From: Anaerotignum sp. MSJ-24
GTDB taxonomy: Bacteria; Bacillota; Clostridia; Lachnospirales; Anaerotignaceae
DNA length: 64,000 bases
Assembly (NCBI RefSeq): GCF_018918145.1
Contig: NZ_JAHLPX010000003.1
Location: 118,783-182,782, forward strand
Direction: 5' to 3'
In this document: positions 24,732-34,046 of the stretch, one piece after another
Numbering within the stretch: the stretch's first letter is position 1
Layout of the letters: every line of letters begins with the position of its first letter
Notes under the pieces: model-generated
The model's database searches: none
Told to the model about the DNA's origin: nothing
The model's input: the letters and a program-made list of their open reading frames with translations, nothing else
Position numbers and translations under genes: made by a program

Positions 24732-25556
24732 ATGAAAAAAATAGATATAATTGCTACCGACCTTGACGGAACACTTCTTACTGATAACAAACAGATTTCA
24801 GATGGCAACAGAAGAGCTTTAGAAAAAGCGGCATCAGAGGGGATATATATTGTTCCGGCAACGGGAAGAGCGCTGTATACAATGCCTGAATGTGTTATGG
24901 AGTTGAATTGTATAAAATATGCGGTAACGTCAAACGGTGCGGCTATCGTGAATATGAAAACGGGGGAAGTGCTTTATAAAAATCAAATGGATTATTTGAC
25001 TGCCGAAAAAATAATAAAATACGGACTTGAAATGGATATAATGGTCGAAGTGTTCACAAATGGAAGGGCATATACTCTGAAAAGATACATGGATGAGCTT
25101 GTGGAATACGGAGTTAATCCACGTTTTACGGAATGGCTTAAGGACACAAGAGAAACTGTCGAAAGCTTTTCGGATATACTGAATAATGATTCGACGATTG
25201 AAAATATAAATCTTATTTTTTCTGATATGGATAAAAGAGATGAAATGCGAAAATATCTTTTGGCTTGTCCGGATGTTGAACTTACAAACTCCATTGTGAA
25301 TAATCTTGAGGTCGGAGTAAAAAACTGCTCGAAGGGCGCAACTCTTGAAATTCTTGCCGAAATGCTTGGGACGGATATGAGTAGAGTCATGTGCCTTGGA
25401 GATAATGATAATGACTGTGATATGCTTAAAAGAGCAGGAATAAGTATAGGAATGGAAAATGGTCAGGACTGCGTTAAGCATGGAGTTACATATGTTGCAA
25501 AAAATAATAATGCCGATGGCTTTGCCGAAGCTGTTTATAAATTTGCGTTGGAATAA
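24732..25556 (+). CDS. Cof-type HAD-superfamily phosphatase
   Basis: 274 residues. Motif I is TDLDGTLLTDN (about residues 9-17, with nucleophile and acid Asp), motif II ATGRALYT, the lysine is in CSKGATLEIL, and motif IV CLGDNDNDCDM. The C2B cap lies between motifs II and III, defining the Cof/YkrA group, which dephosphorylates sugar phosphates, flavin or other small metabolites. The usual motif IV sequence is GDNDND, which is intact. Start with GGAGAT upstream. The true substrate cannot be told. Confidence 0.92.
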   Translation: MKKIDIIATDLDGTLLTDNKQISDGNRRALEKAASEGIYIVPATGRALYTMPECVMELNCIKYAVTSNGAAIVNMKTGEVLYKNQMDYLTAEKIIKYGLEMDIMVEVFTNGRAYTLKRYMDELVEYGVNPRFTEWLKDTRETVESFSDILNNDSTIENINLIFSDMDKRDEMRKYLLACPDVELTNSIVNNLEVGVKNCSKGATLEILAEMLGTDMSRVMCLGDNDNDCDMLKRAGISIGMENGQDCVKHGVTYVAKNNNADGFAEAVYKFALE

Positions 25557-25582
25557 ATGATAATTGACTGGAGGAAAAACAA

Positions 25583-26893
25583 ATGGGAATTATTAAGGCG
25601 GCATTAAATTCAGTCGGCGGAGCACTTGCCGACCAGTGGCTTGAAATTATTGAACCCGATGAAATGAGCGATACAACTGTCTTTGCGGAAGGCAAAAAAG
25701 CACGCAGTGACAGCAAACGAAACAGCAATAAAAAAGGTACCGAGGATATTATTACGGATGGTTCGATTATACGAGTATATCCGAACCAGTTTATGATACT
25801 TACGGATGGCGGAAAGGTTATAGATTATACTGCCGAAGAAGGCTATTATAAGGTTCAGAACGCTTCAGCACCGTCATTGTTCAACGGCAATTTCGGTGAT
25901 TCGCTCAAGGAATCCTTCAGCAGAGTTAAATTCGGCGGAGTTCCTTCCGGCTCACAGAAGGTGTTTTATATCAACCTCCAGGAGATAAAGGGAATAAAGT
26001 TCGGCACGCGTATGCCGGTCAATTATTTTGACAGCTTTTATAATGCAGAGCTTTTCTTGAGAGCACACGGAACATACAGCATAAAGATAACAGATCCGCT
26101 TCTGTTTTTCAGAGAGGCTGTTCCGAGAAACAAAAACCGTGTGGATATAAATGATATTAATGAACAGTATCTCAATGAATTTCTTGAGGCTCTCCAGTCT
26201 GCGATAAACCAGATGTCGGCTGACGGTGTAAGAATTTCCTTTGTTGCAAGCAAGGGCAGAGAGCTCAGTAAATACATGTCAACTATACTCGATGATGACT
26301 GGAAGGCCCAGAGAGGTATGGAAATACAGTCGGTCGGTATCGCAAGCATTTCTTATGATGAGGAAAGCACAAAGCTTATCAATATGCGTAATCAGGGTGC
26401 AATGCTCGGTGATCCTTCAATACGTGAGGGCTATGTACAGGGTGCTGTTGCAAGAGGTATTGAGGCGGCAGGAAGCAATGCAAACGGTTCAATGGCAGGC
26501 TTTATGGGTGTAGGCATGGGTATGAATTCAACAGGCAGCTTTATGAATGCGGCATCTGCCTCCAATACAAGACAGATGGAGCAGATGAGAGAGGCAAATG
26601 CAGCCAATGCAAATAACACAGCAAAACCGGCAGGCGAATGGAAATGTGCCTGCGGAGCAGTGAACACAGGCAAGTTCTGCACAGAATGCGGTGCACAGAA
26701 ACCGGCAGACGAATGGAAATGTTCATGCGGAGCAATAAATACAGGCAAATTCTGCTCCGAATGCGGCAGCAAACGTCCCGAAAACAGAAAAGTTAAATGT
26801 GATAAATGCGGCTATGAACCGGACATGAGTAAGCCTATACCTAAATTCTGCCCGGAATGCGGAGATAAGATAAACGAAGAGGATTATCAATAA
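25583..26893 (+). CDS. SPFH-domain protein with zinc ribbons (YdjI-like)
   Basis: 436 residues. An SPFH/virion-core-like domain covers about residues 1-300 (ADQWLEIIEPDEM, IKGIKFGTRMPVNYFDSFYN, RVSFVASKGRELS-like region). A Gly/Met/Ala/Asn-rich linker follows, then three short zinc ribbons with CXCG...CXXC pairs (CACG-CTEC, CSCG-CSEC, CDKCG-CPEC). B. subtilis YdjI has the same head domain and works with YdjG/YdjH and PspA in envelope stress. The two following genes match YdjG and YdjH types, so I read this as that module. AGGA precedes the ATG. Confidence 0.87.
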   Translation: MGIIKAALNSVGGALADQWLEIIEPDEMSDTTVFAEGKKARSDSKRNSNKKGTEDIITDGSIIRVYPNQFMILTDGGKVIDYTAEEGYYKVQNASAPSLFNGNFGDSLKESFSRVKFGGVPSGSQKVFYINLQEIKGIKFGTRMPVNYFDSFYNAELFLRAHGTYSIKITDPLLFFREAVPRNKNRVDINDINEQYLNEFLEALQSAINQMSADGVRISFVASKGRELSKYMSTILDDDWKAQRGMEIQSVGIASISYDEESTKLINMRNQGAMLGDPSIREGYVQGAVARGIEAAGSNANGSMAGFMGVGMGMNSTGSFMNAASASNTRQMEQMREANAANANNTAKPAGEWKCACGAVNTGKFCTECGAQKPADEWKCSCGAINTGKFCSECGSKRPENRKVKCDKCGYEPDMSKPIPKFCPECGDKINEEDYQ

Positions 26894-26910
26894 TTACGGG
26901 AGGTAATCAA

Positions 26911-27957
26911 ATGGACAACACAACTGTCTATAAATGTCCGAATTGCGGCGGAAGTCTTGAATACAATGCCGAAACAAATATACTTCACTGTGATTACTGC
27001 TTAAGTGATTTTACGGTGGAGGAGCTTGAAGAGCTTAATAATAAAAACAAGGAACAGGAGCAGTCGGCAGAGGAGAACTTTGACGAGCATGCAAGAATGT
27101 ACAGCTGTCCGAACTGCGGTGCTGAAATTATAACCGATGATACAACAACGGCAACCTTCTGCTATTACTGCCATTCTCCGGTTATATTGAGCGAAAAGCT
27201 TAAAGGAAGCATGAAGCCGGATTATGTGATACCGTTCAAAATCAACAGGGAAGAGGCCGAAAAGAGATTTTTTGAATGGATGTCGTCTAAGAAATTTCTT
27301 CCGAAAGCATTTATTGATAAAAAAGCTGTCGAAAAAATGTGCGGTGTTTATTATCCCTATTGGATGACGGACTGCACCGTTGACGGAAGGTATACGGCAA
27401 CCGGAAAAAATCTGCGTGTCTGGGTAGTCGGAGATATAGAATATACCGAAACAAAGGTCTATGACATAGTCCGTGAAGGCAGAATAACCTTTGACAATAT
27501 CAAAAACTTTGCTATGGATAACGAAAGAGCAAAGCTTGCGACAGGCGTTCAGCCGTTTAAGGACGAAGATATGGAAAAATTTAGTATGGCTTATTTATCC
27601 GGTTTTATGGCTGAAAACCGAGATATTGAAACGGAAAAAATGAGTGAAACCGTTAAAAGTCAGGTTAATACATATGCAGGCAGACTTCTGGAAAATACAG
27701 TCGGCGGATATAATATGCTGTCAAACAAAAGCACAAGCATTAAGCCTGTGGATATGAAATGGGAATATGTGCTTCTTCCTGTCTGGGTAGTTACGTATGT
27801 GGCTAAGGATAAGGTATATTATTTCGCACTAAACGGACAGACGGGAAAAACAGTAGGCCAGCTTCCTATTGACAACAAAAAGCTGTTCTTGTTCGGTCTG
27901 GCATTGTTTGCTGTATTCTTTGCTGTAATTATGCTGATTGGAGGTCTGATAGCATGA
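26911..27957 (+). CDS. Zinc-ribbon membrane protein (YdjG-like)
   Basis: 348 residues. The N terminus has two TFIIB/rubredoxin-type zinc ribbons: CPNCGG...CDYC (about residues 9-30) and CPNCGA...CYYC (about 64-86). A large alpha/beta region follows, then one C-terminal membrane helix (about residues 325-347). It resembles B. subtilis YdjG, a membrane partner of PspA. It sits 17 bases after the SPFH gene and overlaps the next gene by four bases, so these three probably act as a complex at the membrane. Confidence 0.85.
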   Translation: MDNTTVYKCPNCGGSLEYNAETNILHCDYCLSDFTVEELEELNNKNKEQEQSAEENFDEHARMYSCPNCGAEIITDDTTTATFCYYCHSPVILSEKLKGSMKPDYVIPFKINREEAEKRFFEWMSSKKFLPKAFIDKKAVEKMCGVYYPYWMTDCTVDGRYTATGKNLRVWVVGDIEYTETKVYDIVREGRITFDNIKNFAMDNERAKLATGVQPFKDEDMEKFSMAYLSGFMAENRDIETEKMSETVKSQVNTYAGRLLENTVGGYNMLSNKSTSIKPVDMKWEYVLLPVWVVTYVAKDKVYYFALNGQTGKTVGQLPIDNKKLFLFGLALFAVFFAVIMLIGGLIA

Positions 27958-28751
27958 CATTAAAATACGGAATTAAAAAAATCGTTTTTGCTTTTGTTAT
28001 GATAACAGTGCTTATGCTTTCAATCTGCACATCGGCTTTTGCGGCAGAGGCGGTTTATGATGAGGCAGGACTGTTCAGTGACGCAGATATAGTAGAAATC
28101 AAAAATGATTCGCAGAGTCTTGCGCAGCTTACCGGCTGGGACGTTTACGTTGTTACGACAGGAGATGCACAGGGCAAAACGGTGGAAGCCTATGCCGATG
28201 ATTATTATGACAATCTCGGAGGAGCAGAAAACGGAATATTGTATCTTGTGGATATGGATAACGGAGAGCTTTATATTTCTACCTCCGGTGAAGCTATGGA
28301 TTACATAACATATGACAGAATACAGCTTATTTTTGATGATGTTATGGACTATGCCTATGACGGAAATTTCGGTGAGTGTGTAACACAGCAGATCGGATTG
28401 ACCGAAAGCTATTACAATATGGGAACGCCGGAGGAAAACAGCAAAGCCGATACAATGATGTTTTTTGGACTTGTCGGTGCTGTGGTCGGAGTTGCGGCCG
28501 CATTGATAGGTGTATTTTCTGTGAAAAAAAGCTATGCCTTCAAGAAAGCCGAAGATGTTTATGAATATACGTCAAAAAGTGATATGAAGCTGAGTGTAAA
28601 CAGCGACAGACTTGTAAACTCATTTGTAACAACAAGAATAAGACCAAGACCGAAGAATAACGGCGGTGGTCCAAGCAGCTCCGGAGGCTCGCATGTGCAT
28701 ACATCTTCAAGCGGAAGAACGCATGGCGGCGGAGGCAGAAGCTTCAGATAA
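27954..28751 (+). CDS. TPM-domain membrane protein (YdjH-like)
   Basis: 265 residues. A signal peptide ends near AFAAE (about residue 30), a TPM phosphatase-like domain covers about 35-145 (VYDEAGLFSDADIVEIKN, GILYLVDMDNGELYISTSG), then one membrane helix (about 163-182) and a Gly/Ser/His-rich tail ending GGGGRSFR. That tail is typical of TPM/YgcG-type proteins and of YdjH. Overlaps the previous gene (ATGACA at 27954), implying translational coupling. The domain faces outside; the tail is cytoplasmic. Confidence 0.87.
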   Translation: MTLKYGIKKIVFAFVMITVLMLSICTSAFAAEAVYDEAGLFSDADIVEIKNDSQSLAQLTGWDVYVVTTGDAQGKTVEAYADDYYDNLGGAENGILYLVDMDNGELYISTSGEAMDYITYDRIQLIFDDVMDYAYDGNFGECVTQQIGLTESYYNMGTPEENSKADTMMFFGLVGAVVGVAAALIGVFSVKKSYAFKKAEDVYEYTSKSDMKLSVNSDRLVNSFVTTRIRPRPKNNGGGPSSSGGSHVHTSSSGRTHGGGGRSFR

Positions 28752-28819
28752 ATTTAATTGACATAATCGGCACATGGCGGTAATATAGCATAAAATAATT
28801 TGAATGGACGGTGATAGTT

Positions 28820-28996
28820 ATGCTGTTGTTTTTACTTCCGCTGATTATAATACTTGCCATATTATACATAATAGGCATAATAATTTATTTTGTTGTCGGA
28901 ACCTGTACATGGCTTATATTCAAAATAATATTCAATAAATTCTTTATTATCGGACTTCTGGCGGTTATTGCGTTTTTGTATTTTGTCGGAGCCTGA
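28820..28996 (+). CDS. Small two-helix membrane protein, unknown
   Basis: 58 residues from the ATG at 28820, with ACGGTGAT eight bases upstream. Almost entirely hydrophobic, with two membrane segments (about residues 2-28 and 31-56), a single Cys and few charges. It lies 68 bases after the TPM gene in the same direction and may be part of the envelope-stress module. I recognise no family. Confidence 0.55.
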   Translation: MLLFLLPLIIILAILYIIGIIIYFVVGTCTWLIFKIIFNKFFIIGLLAVIAFLYFVGA

Positions 28997-28998
28997 GC

Positions 28999-29038
28999 AA
29001 AAAAGTTCTCCTGTGAATATCATGGGAGAACTTTTTGC
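28999..29038. terminator. Bidirectional terminator
   Basis: AAAAGTTCTCC (29001-29011) pairs with GGGAGAACTTTT (29024-29035). T runs on both sides fit two convergent genes. Confidence 0.88.
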
Positions 29039-29048
29039 GTATACAATA

Positions 29049-30353
29049 TTATTTTTTTCTTTTCATAAGAATTAAGGAGATGACTGCGGTCAATGCCTCG
29101 GAAACAGGCATTACCGTCCATATGCCCGATATGCCGAACAGATTAGGCATTATAAATACAAGCGTACAGCTGAAAAGTATACTTCTTAAAAACGATATTA
29201 TAAATGCCTCTGTGTTTCTTATGACGGCCTGCATATAATATGAGCTTATTATATTGATACCCATAAATATAAATGCAATAAAATATATTCTTAATGCGGT
29301 ATTTCCTATTGCTGCGGTTTCCTCCGATACGGTTGTGAAAACCTTCATTACGCCTATCGGAGAAACAACACCGATAAGTGTAAACACAGCACCCATAATC
29401 AATGCGGTTGTTATTCCGTAGCGTTTAAATTTTTTTATTCTTTCCGGCTTTCCGGCACCGTAGCTTACGGAAATAAGTGGCTGTACAGCCTGACCGATGC
29501 CTGTGAACATTGAGCAGAACAATATGGAGCAGTTGGAGATTACTCCGTATACCGAAAGTGTTATTTCGTTTGAATAACGTAATATCTGTAAATTGAACAG
29601 ACATACGATAAGTCCGTTGGAAAATTCGTTTATAAAGCTTGAAATTCCCGTCATTAATATGTTTTTGAAATCGGCTATAAAGCTTTTGGGTTTAATAAAT
29701 TTTAACCGACAGCTTTTTCTGAGAAAATGGCTTGATGCAATCAGTAACGAAAGCAGCATGCCGAGCATAGATGCCAATGCGGCTCCGCCCATTCCCATTT
29801 TTAACGGAAATACAAACAGCCAGTCGAGAAATACGTTCAATATTCCTCCGCCGATTACAGCCGCCATTGAAAGCCTCGGATTGTTGTCGTTTCTGACAAA
29901 ACAAGACATAAAGTTTGCCAGCAGAAGAACCGGAAGAAATCTAAGCACCCATTTCATGTAGCTGTAAACATAGTCATAAATGGCAGGCGTTCCACCCAGA
30001 AGAGAAATGAGCCTATCCATAAACACACCGTATATAACCCAGTATATTGCCGTAAATATAAGTATTCCGATACATGACGATGTGAATATACGGTTACCTT
30101 TTTCTGTTTGTCCCTGTCCGTATTGTATGCTCATCAGCGATGCACCGCCTATGCCGAAAAGCAGACCGGAGCTTATGAGTACGCATAACAGCGGCGTTGT
30201 TATGTTGAGAGCCGAAAGTCCGAGAGGACCGACTCCTTTTCCTATTGCAACGGCGTCTGCCATTGTGTATATCGACATTACCATTGCACTGCCTAAAGAT
30301 GAGGTAAGAAAGTGTTTGTAAAGCTTAGCCTCGTTGTCATTAATTATGTCCAT
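29049..30353 (-). CDS. MATE-family multidrug efflux pump
   Basis: 434 residues, twelve predicted helices in two similar halves. MATE features are the N-terminal helix SSLGSAMVMSIYTMADAVAIG, LSALNITTPL, IGQAVQPLISVSYGAG (the second-half repeat) and FMGINIISSYYMQA. It exports cationic compounds or drugs using sodium or proton gradients. AAAAGGAG lies upstream of the ATG. The gene is divergent from a MerR-type regulator, whose expected 19-base-spacer promoter with an internal dyad lies directly in front of it, so expression is probably drug- or ligand-induced. Confidence 0.93.
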   Translation of the reverse strand: MDIINDNEAKLYKHFLTSSLGSAMVMSIYTMADAVAIGKGVGPLGLSALNITTPLLCVLISSGLLFGIGGASLMSIQYGQGQTEKGNRIFTSSCIGILIFTAIYWVIYGVFMDRLISLLGGTPAIYDYVYSYMKWVLRFLPVLLLANFMSCFVRNDNNPRLSMAAVIGGGILNVFLDWLFVFPLKMGMGGAALASMLGMLLSLLIASSHFLRKSCRLKFIKPKSFIADFKNILMTGISSFINEFSNGLIVCLFNLQILRYSNEITLSVYGVISNCSILFCSMFTGIGQAVQPLISVSYGAGKPERIKKFKRYGITTALIMGAVFTLIGVVSPIGVMKVFTTVSEETAAIGNTALRIYFIAFIFMGINIISSYYMQAVIRNTEAFIISFLRSILFSCTLVFIMPNLFGISGIWTVMPVSEALTAVISLILMKRKK

Positions 30354-30389
30354 TTTAATTACTCCTTTTATTTTGAAACAACGAGTGTT

Positions 30390-30420
30390 ATTATAAACTA
30401 TAAAGTTACTTTAATGTCAA
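30390..30420 (-). promoter_or_regulatory. MerR-type promoter with 19-base spacer
   Basis: Minus strand: TTGACA (complement of 30415-30420), spacer of exactly 19 bases, TATAAT (complement of 30390-30395). The spacer contains the palindrome TAAAGTTACTTTA at 30401-30413. Overlong spacers with an internal dyad are characteristic of promoters untwisted by MerR activators. Confidence 0.88.
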
Positions 30421-30430
30421 GGTGAATGTT

Positions 30431-31168
30431 ATGAAAAATGAGTATAAAATTAACTATATAGCAAAGCTTTTTAATGTTAAGCCATCGGCAATACGCTATT
30501 GGGAAACTGAAGGACTGATTGGCAGTGAACGTGCCGACAATAATTACCGAATGTTCAGCAAAAATGATATATTCGATATTTGGGAAATAGATATGTACAG
30601 AAAAATGGAGATTCCGGTTAAACAGCTTAAAAAACTGCCGGATATGAATATAAATGAAATAATGAAGCTTACCGACGGAGCCGAAAAAAGAATTATATCG
30701 GAAATACAGGAAAAAGAAAAAATGCTGAAAACACTCAGAACCTATAAAAACGGATTTGCCGAAATGCAGAGAATAAACAGCAGACCCTTTGAAAAATCCA
30801 TACCAGATATAGAAAAAATAGAGGTTGATTATTTTAATGAGGAGTCAATGAAAAGAACAGTCGAAAATCCATATATATGCTGTCTTGTGTTCAATGAAAA
30901 CGAAGGCTTTAAGCCCAATATGGGACTTCCGTATATAGGAGCGGAGCTTTTATGGGAAAGAAATACGGACGAATTTGATTATCTGGAATGTGTGATAAAA
31001 ACCGAAGTCGGTGTACATGAAAACAATAATACCGCCGATGTCATAAAAACAGCGGAAAACAACGGCTACAAGGTAAACCGTATAATCGCACGCTATCTGT
31101 TTTCGGCAAACAGCGACGTCATACGATATGACTTTCACAGGGCATGGCTTGAAGTAAATAAAAAATGA
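30431..31168 (+). CDS. MerR-family transcriptional regulator
   Basis: 245 residues from the ATG at 30431 (AAGGTGAATG upstream). The winged helix-turn-helix at residues 1-70 includes YIAKLFNVKPSAIRYWETEGLI and R-N-Y-R-M-F, followed by a coiled-coil (about 75-110) and a C-terminal domain of about 130 residues resembling GyrI-like effector domains (YFNEESMKRTVENPYICC, ARYLFSAN). The BmrR/BltR group with such domains binds drugs. Divergent from the MATE pump, whose promoter has the matching operator. Confidence 0.88.
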   Translation: MKNEYKINYIAKLFNVKPSAIRYWETEGLIGSERADNNYRMFSKNDIFDIWEIDMYRKMEIPVKQLKKLPDMNINEIMKLTDGAEKRIISEIQEKEKMLKTLRTYKNGFAEMQRINSRPFEKSIPDIEKIEVDYFNEESMKRTVENPYICCLVFNENEGFKPNMGLPYIGAELLWERNTDEFDYLECVIKTEVGVHENNNTADVIKTAENNGYKVNRIIARYLFSANSDVIRYDFHRAWLEVNKK

Positions 31169-31261
31169 GAAATATTGGAATATAAAGGCGATTGATTGTT
31201 TCACCGCAGTATATGAGTAAATGTTATAATTCTTCTGTAAAATTTTAACAGGAGGATTGCG

Positions 31262-32398
31262 ATGGATTTAAAGAAATTTGCAACGGTTGTTTTTATACCG
31301 ATTATAGTGTTTACCGCAAATGCCGAAACGCTCGAAGATATGAAATCCGAATATGCCAGACTTCAAGCGGAAGAAGAAACAAAACAGGCTATGCTCAATG
31401 TCAATTATGATGAGCAGGACGAGCTTAAAAAGGAAATAGCGGCACTTGACAGCCGGCTTTCGGAGGCGTTTGTGGATATTGACAAAGCCGATAAGGAAAT
31501 AGGCGAGCTGATATTAAAAATAGATAAGGCACAGGAGGCCTATGATACGGCAGAACAAAAATATAATGAACAGCTTGAAATTGCCTCGGAAAGAATAAGG
31601 TTTATATATGAAAACGGAGAATGTGATTATTTCAATATTCTGCTTGAATATGCCGACATATCAGAATATCTTCTTGAAAAGCAGTATGTTGTGGATATTA
31701 TGGAATACGACAATGAGCTTTTGAACAGTCTTGCGGAAAATGAAAAAATAATGAAGGAAAAGCTTGAGGAAATAACCGAAGGAAAAAAAGCAAAAAGCAT
31801 ACTCGAAAATTTCAAAACCGAAAAGGAGTTTGAAACGGCTGTCCTTTATGAGGAGAAAAACAAGCTTCTTGAGGAATACAGGCTTGATGCAGAAAAGCTT
31901 GAGGCAGAGCTTGCGGAAATACAGACAGCAAGCGAAAAGGCCGCCGAAATAATAAACGGCATGGAGAAAAATGAGGATTTTGTAACGCAATATACCGGCG
32001 GAGAGCTTGAATGGCCTGTGCCGGGACATTATTACGTAAGCAGCGGCTATGTCGGAAGAATGAGTCCTGTCGGAAACGGATATGAATTTCATACAGGTAT
32101 TGACATTCCGGCACCGTACGGCTGGGAGATAACGGCGGCAGGTGATGGTGTGGTTATAGAGGCAGGCTGGATAAACGGCTATGGAAATACTGTCATAATA
32201 AACCATGGCGGCGGAATAACAACTCTGTATGGTCATAACAGCGAGCTTTCGGTAAAAGCAGGTGACAGTGTGAAAAAAGGCGATACTGTGGCTCTGTGCG
32301 GAGCAACAGGATATGCAACGGGAAACCATTGTCATTTTGAGGTAAGGATAAACGGAGAGCATACAGATCCTTGGAGCTACCTTGCAAGAAATGAGTGA
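31262..32398 (+). CDS. M23 peptidase with coiled coil (murein hydrolase activator type)
   Basis: 378 residues. A short signal peptide ends at about TANA/E (residue 21). A long charged coiled coil covers about 22-240. The C-terminal LytM/M23 domain (about 255-375) has the zinc motif EFHTGIDIP and the HCHFEV motif, so the catalytic His/Asp set is present. Domain order matches EnvC/PcsB-like cell-division peptidases that cut or help cut peptidoglycan. AGGAGGA lies before the ATG. It is secreted; no gene partners overlap. Confidence 0.92.
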   Translation: MDLKKFATVVFIPIIVFTANAETLEDMKSEYARLQAEEETKQAMLNVNYDEQDELKKEIAALDSRLSEAFVDIDKADKEIGELILKIDKAQEAYDTAEQKYNEQLEIASERIRFIYENGECDYFNILLEYADISEYLLEKQYVVDIMEYDNELLNSLAENEKIMKEKLEEITEGKKAKSILENFKTEKEFETAVLYEEKNKLLEEYRLDAEKLEAELAEIQTASEKAAEIINGMEKNEDFVTQYTGGELEWPVPGHYYVSSGYVGRMSPVGNGYEFHTGIDIPAPYGWEITAAGDGVVIEAGWINGYGNTVIINHGGGITTLYGHNSELSVKAGDSVKKGDTVALCGATGYATGNHCHFEVRINGEHTDPWSYLARNE

Positions 32399-32457
32399 TG
32401 TGTTCCGGAATATGGAGAATGTCACAAAAAACCGAAATTACATAAAACAGCTTTAGG

Positions 32458-32487
32458 TTGACATTTGTTTATGATATAATCTATAAA
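32458..32487 (+). promoter_or_regulatory. Promoter of the alarmone synthetase gene
   Basis: TTGACA at 32458-32463, 18-base spacer, TATAAA at 32482-32487, 30 bases before the TTG start. Confidence 0.7.
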
Positions 32488-32516
32488 GGTAAAAGTTTAA
32501 AATGGAGTGAAAAGCT

Positions 32517-33320
32517 TTGGATAAAGAAATAATAAATTGGAAGGAACTGCTCTATCCATATGAACAGACTGTGGATGAGCTTATGCTTAAATTTAACTAC
32601 ATAAGAAAAGAATTTCTCAGAATGGGTATGTATTCACCCATAGAATCTGTTGAAGGCCGTGTTAAATCAGCCGCAAGCATTATCGAAAAGGTAAGCCGAA
32701 AGGGTATTGAAAGAGATAAAATCGAAGAAGAGGTAGAGGACATAGCCGGAATAAGGCTTATATGCCAGTTCGTTGAGGATATTCCGAAGATTGCCGACAT
32801 AATAAGACAGCGTGACGGACACGACATTGAAATTGTCGAGGAAAGAGATTATATAGCCAACAAAAAGGAAAGCGGTTACAGAAGCTATCATATAATAATA
32901 AGATATGCACTCAATACCGCATTCGGCTTTAAAAAGGTTCTTGCGGAAATACAGATAAGAACACTTGCAATGAATTTCTGGGCTGTTACCGAGCATGAGC
33001 TGAATTATAAATACAGCGGAAATATGCCGAATGGACTTAAGGAAAGACTGAAGGCCTGTGCAGAGGCGTCCTTTAAGCTTGATGAGGAAATGTCCACAAT
33101 ACGAGAGGAGCTTATGCAGGCGGAAAAAATGAGTGAGCTCAAAACAAATCTTGTCAACAACATTCTTGAAAATATTCAGAATTTGTATTTTAAGCTCCAT
33201 GTTGACGAAGCAGACAACATTAACAGAAGGTTTATTTCACTCTATGAGGACGGAGATATATCAAAGCTTAAGGATTTCAATGAGCAGCTCAATATAGTTG
33301 CCGAAATGTATAGAGTCTGA
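32517..33320 (+). CDS. RelQ-type (p)ppGpp synthetase, TTG start
   Basis: 267 residues, RelA/SpoT synthetase domain only, with no hydrolase or regulatory domains, as in small alarmone synthetases of the RelQ/YjbM type. Conserved parts are VEDIAGIRLICQFVEDI, NKKESGYRSYHIIIRY and the EIQIRTLAMNFWAVTEHELNYKY helix region, given here in part. The start is TTG at 32517, with GGAGTG eight bases upstream; no in-frame ATG precedes the conserved part. It transfers pyrophosphate from ATP to GDP or GTP under envelope or other stress. The metallophosphoesterase gene follows 13 bases later. Confidence 0.92.
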   Translation: MDKEIINWKELLYPYEQTVDELMLKFNYIRKEFLRMGMYSPIESVEGRVKSAASIIEKVSRKGIERDKIEEEVEDIAGIRLICQFVEDIPKIADIIRQRDGHDIEIVEERDYIANKKESGYRSYHIIIRYALNTAFGFKKVLAEIQIRTLAMNFWAVTEHELNYKYSGNMPNGLKERLKACAEASFKLDEEMSTIREELMQAEKMSELKTNLVNNILENIQNLYFKLHVDEADNINRRFISLYEDGDISKLKDFNEQLNIVAEMYRV

Positions 33321-33333
33321 AAGGAAGTAACAA

Positions 33334-34032
33334 ATGCTTTATGCAATAGCTGACCTGCATTTTGGAACAGGCATTAACAAGACAATGGATATATTCGGAG
33401 AAAAATGGTTTAACCATACCCAAAAGATAATCGATAACTGGCAGAGCATAGTCGGCGAAAATGACACCGTGCTTATACCGGGCGATATAAGCTGGGCGAA
33501 TAATCTTCAGGAAGCTGAAAGTGATTTTGAAATAATAAGAGGACTTAATGGCAGAAAGATTATGCTTATGGGCAACCATGATTTCTGGTGGCAGTCCATG
33601 AACAAGGTATCGACTGCCTATCCGGATATTGAATTTTTACAGAACAATTTCCGTATTTACGGGGATTATGCAATTTGCGGAACAAGAGGCTGGATATGCC
33701 CGAATACAAGTAAATTTACCGAAAACGATATGAAAATATATAAAAGAGAGCAGATAAGGTTGAGGCTGTCGTTGGACAGTGCCGTAAGAGCCGGATATGG
33801 CGGAAAAATTATAGGAACAATGCACTTTCCGCCGATAGGTGAAGGCTTTGAGAAAACCGGCTTTACCGATATATTTGAGGAATACGGCGTTAAAAAGGTT
33901 CTGTACGGCCATATCCACGGAGAAGAAAATTTTAAAAATATAATAGAAGGCAGTATAAATGGGATAGAGTATGAACTGGTTTCTGCGGATTATCTCGATT
34001 TTATGCCAAAAAAAATATCTGTATCGGACTAA
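33334..34032 (+). CDS. Calcineurin-like metallophosphoesterase
   Basis: 232 residues. The five metal motifs are visible: ADLHFG (about residues 6-11), GDISWA (about 50), GNHDFWW (about 76), a His in GTMHFPP (about 158) and GHIHGE (about 190). The substrate is unknown; members hydrolyse phosphoesters of nucleotides or proteins. It follows the alarmone synthetase by 13 bases, so a nucleotide role is tempting, but this is only contextual. AGGAAG upstream of the ATG. Confidence 0.9.
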   Translation: MLYAIADLHFGTGINKTMDIFGEKWFNHTQKIIDNWQSIVGENDTVLIPGDISWANNLQEAESDFEIIRGLNGRKIMLMGNHDFWWQSMNKVSTAYPDIEFLQNNFRIYGDYAICGTRGWICPNTSKFTENDMKIYKREQIRLRLSLDSAVRAGYGGKIIGTMHFPPIGEGFEKTGFTDIFEEYGVKKVLYGHIHGEENFKNIIEGSINGIEYELVSADYLDFMPKKISVSD

Positions 34033-34046
34033 GATACAGATTTTTT
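34017..34046 (+). terminator. Terminator overlapping the stop of the phosphoesterase
   Basis: ATCTGTATC (34017-34025) pairs with GATACAGAT (34033-34041), then six T. The TAA stop at 34030-34032 lies in the loop. Confidence 0.85.

Noticed and set aside
24930..25481. 183-codon minus-strand frame inside the HAD gene
   Set aside because: No ribosome site or family features; the plus-strand HAD motifs are intact.
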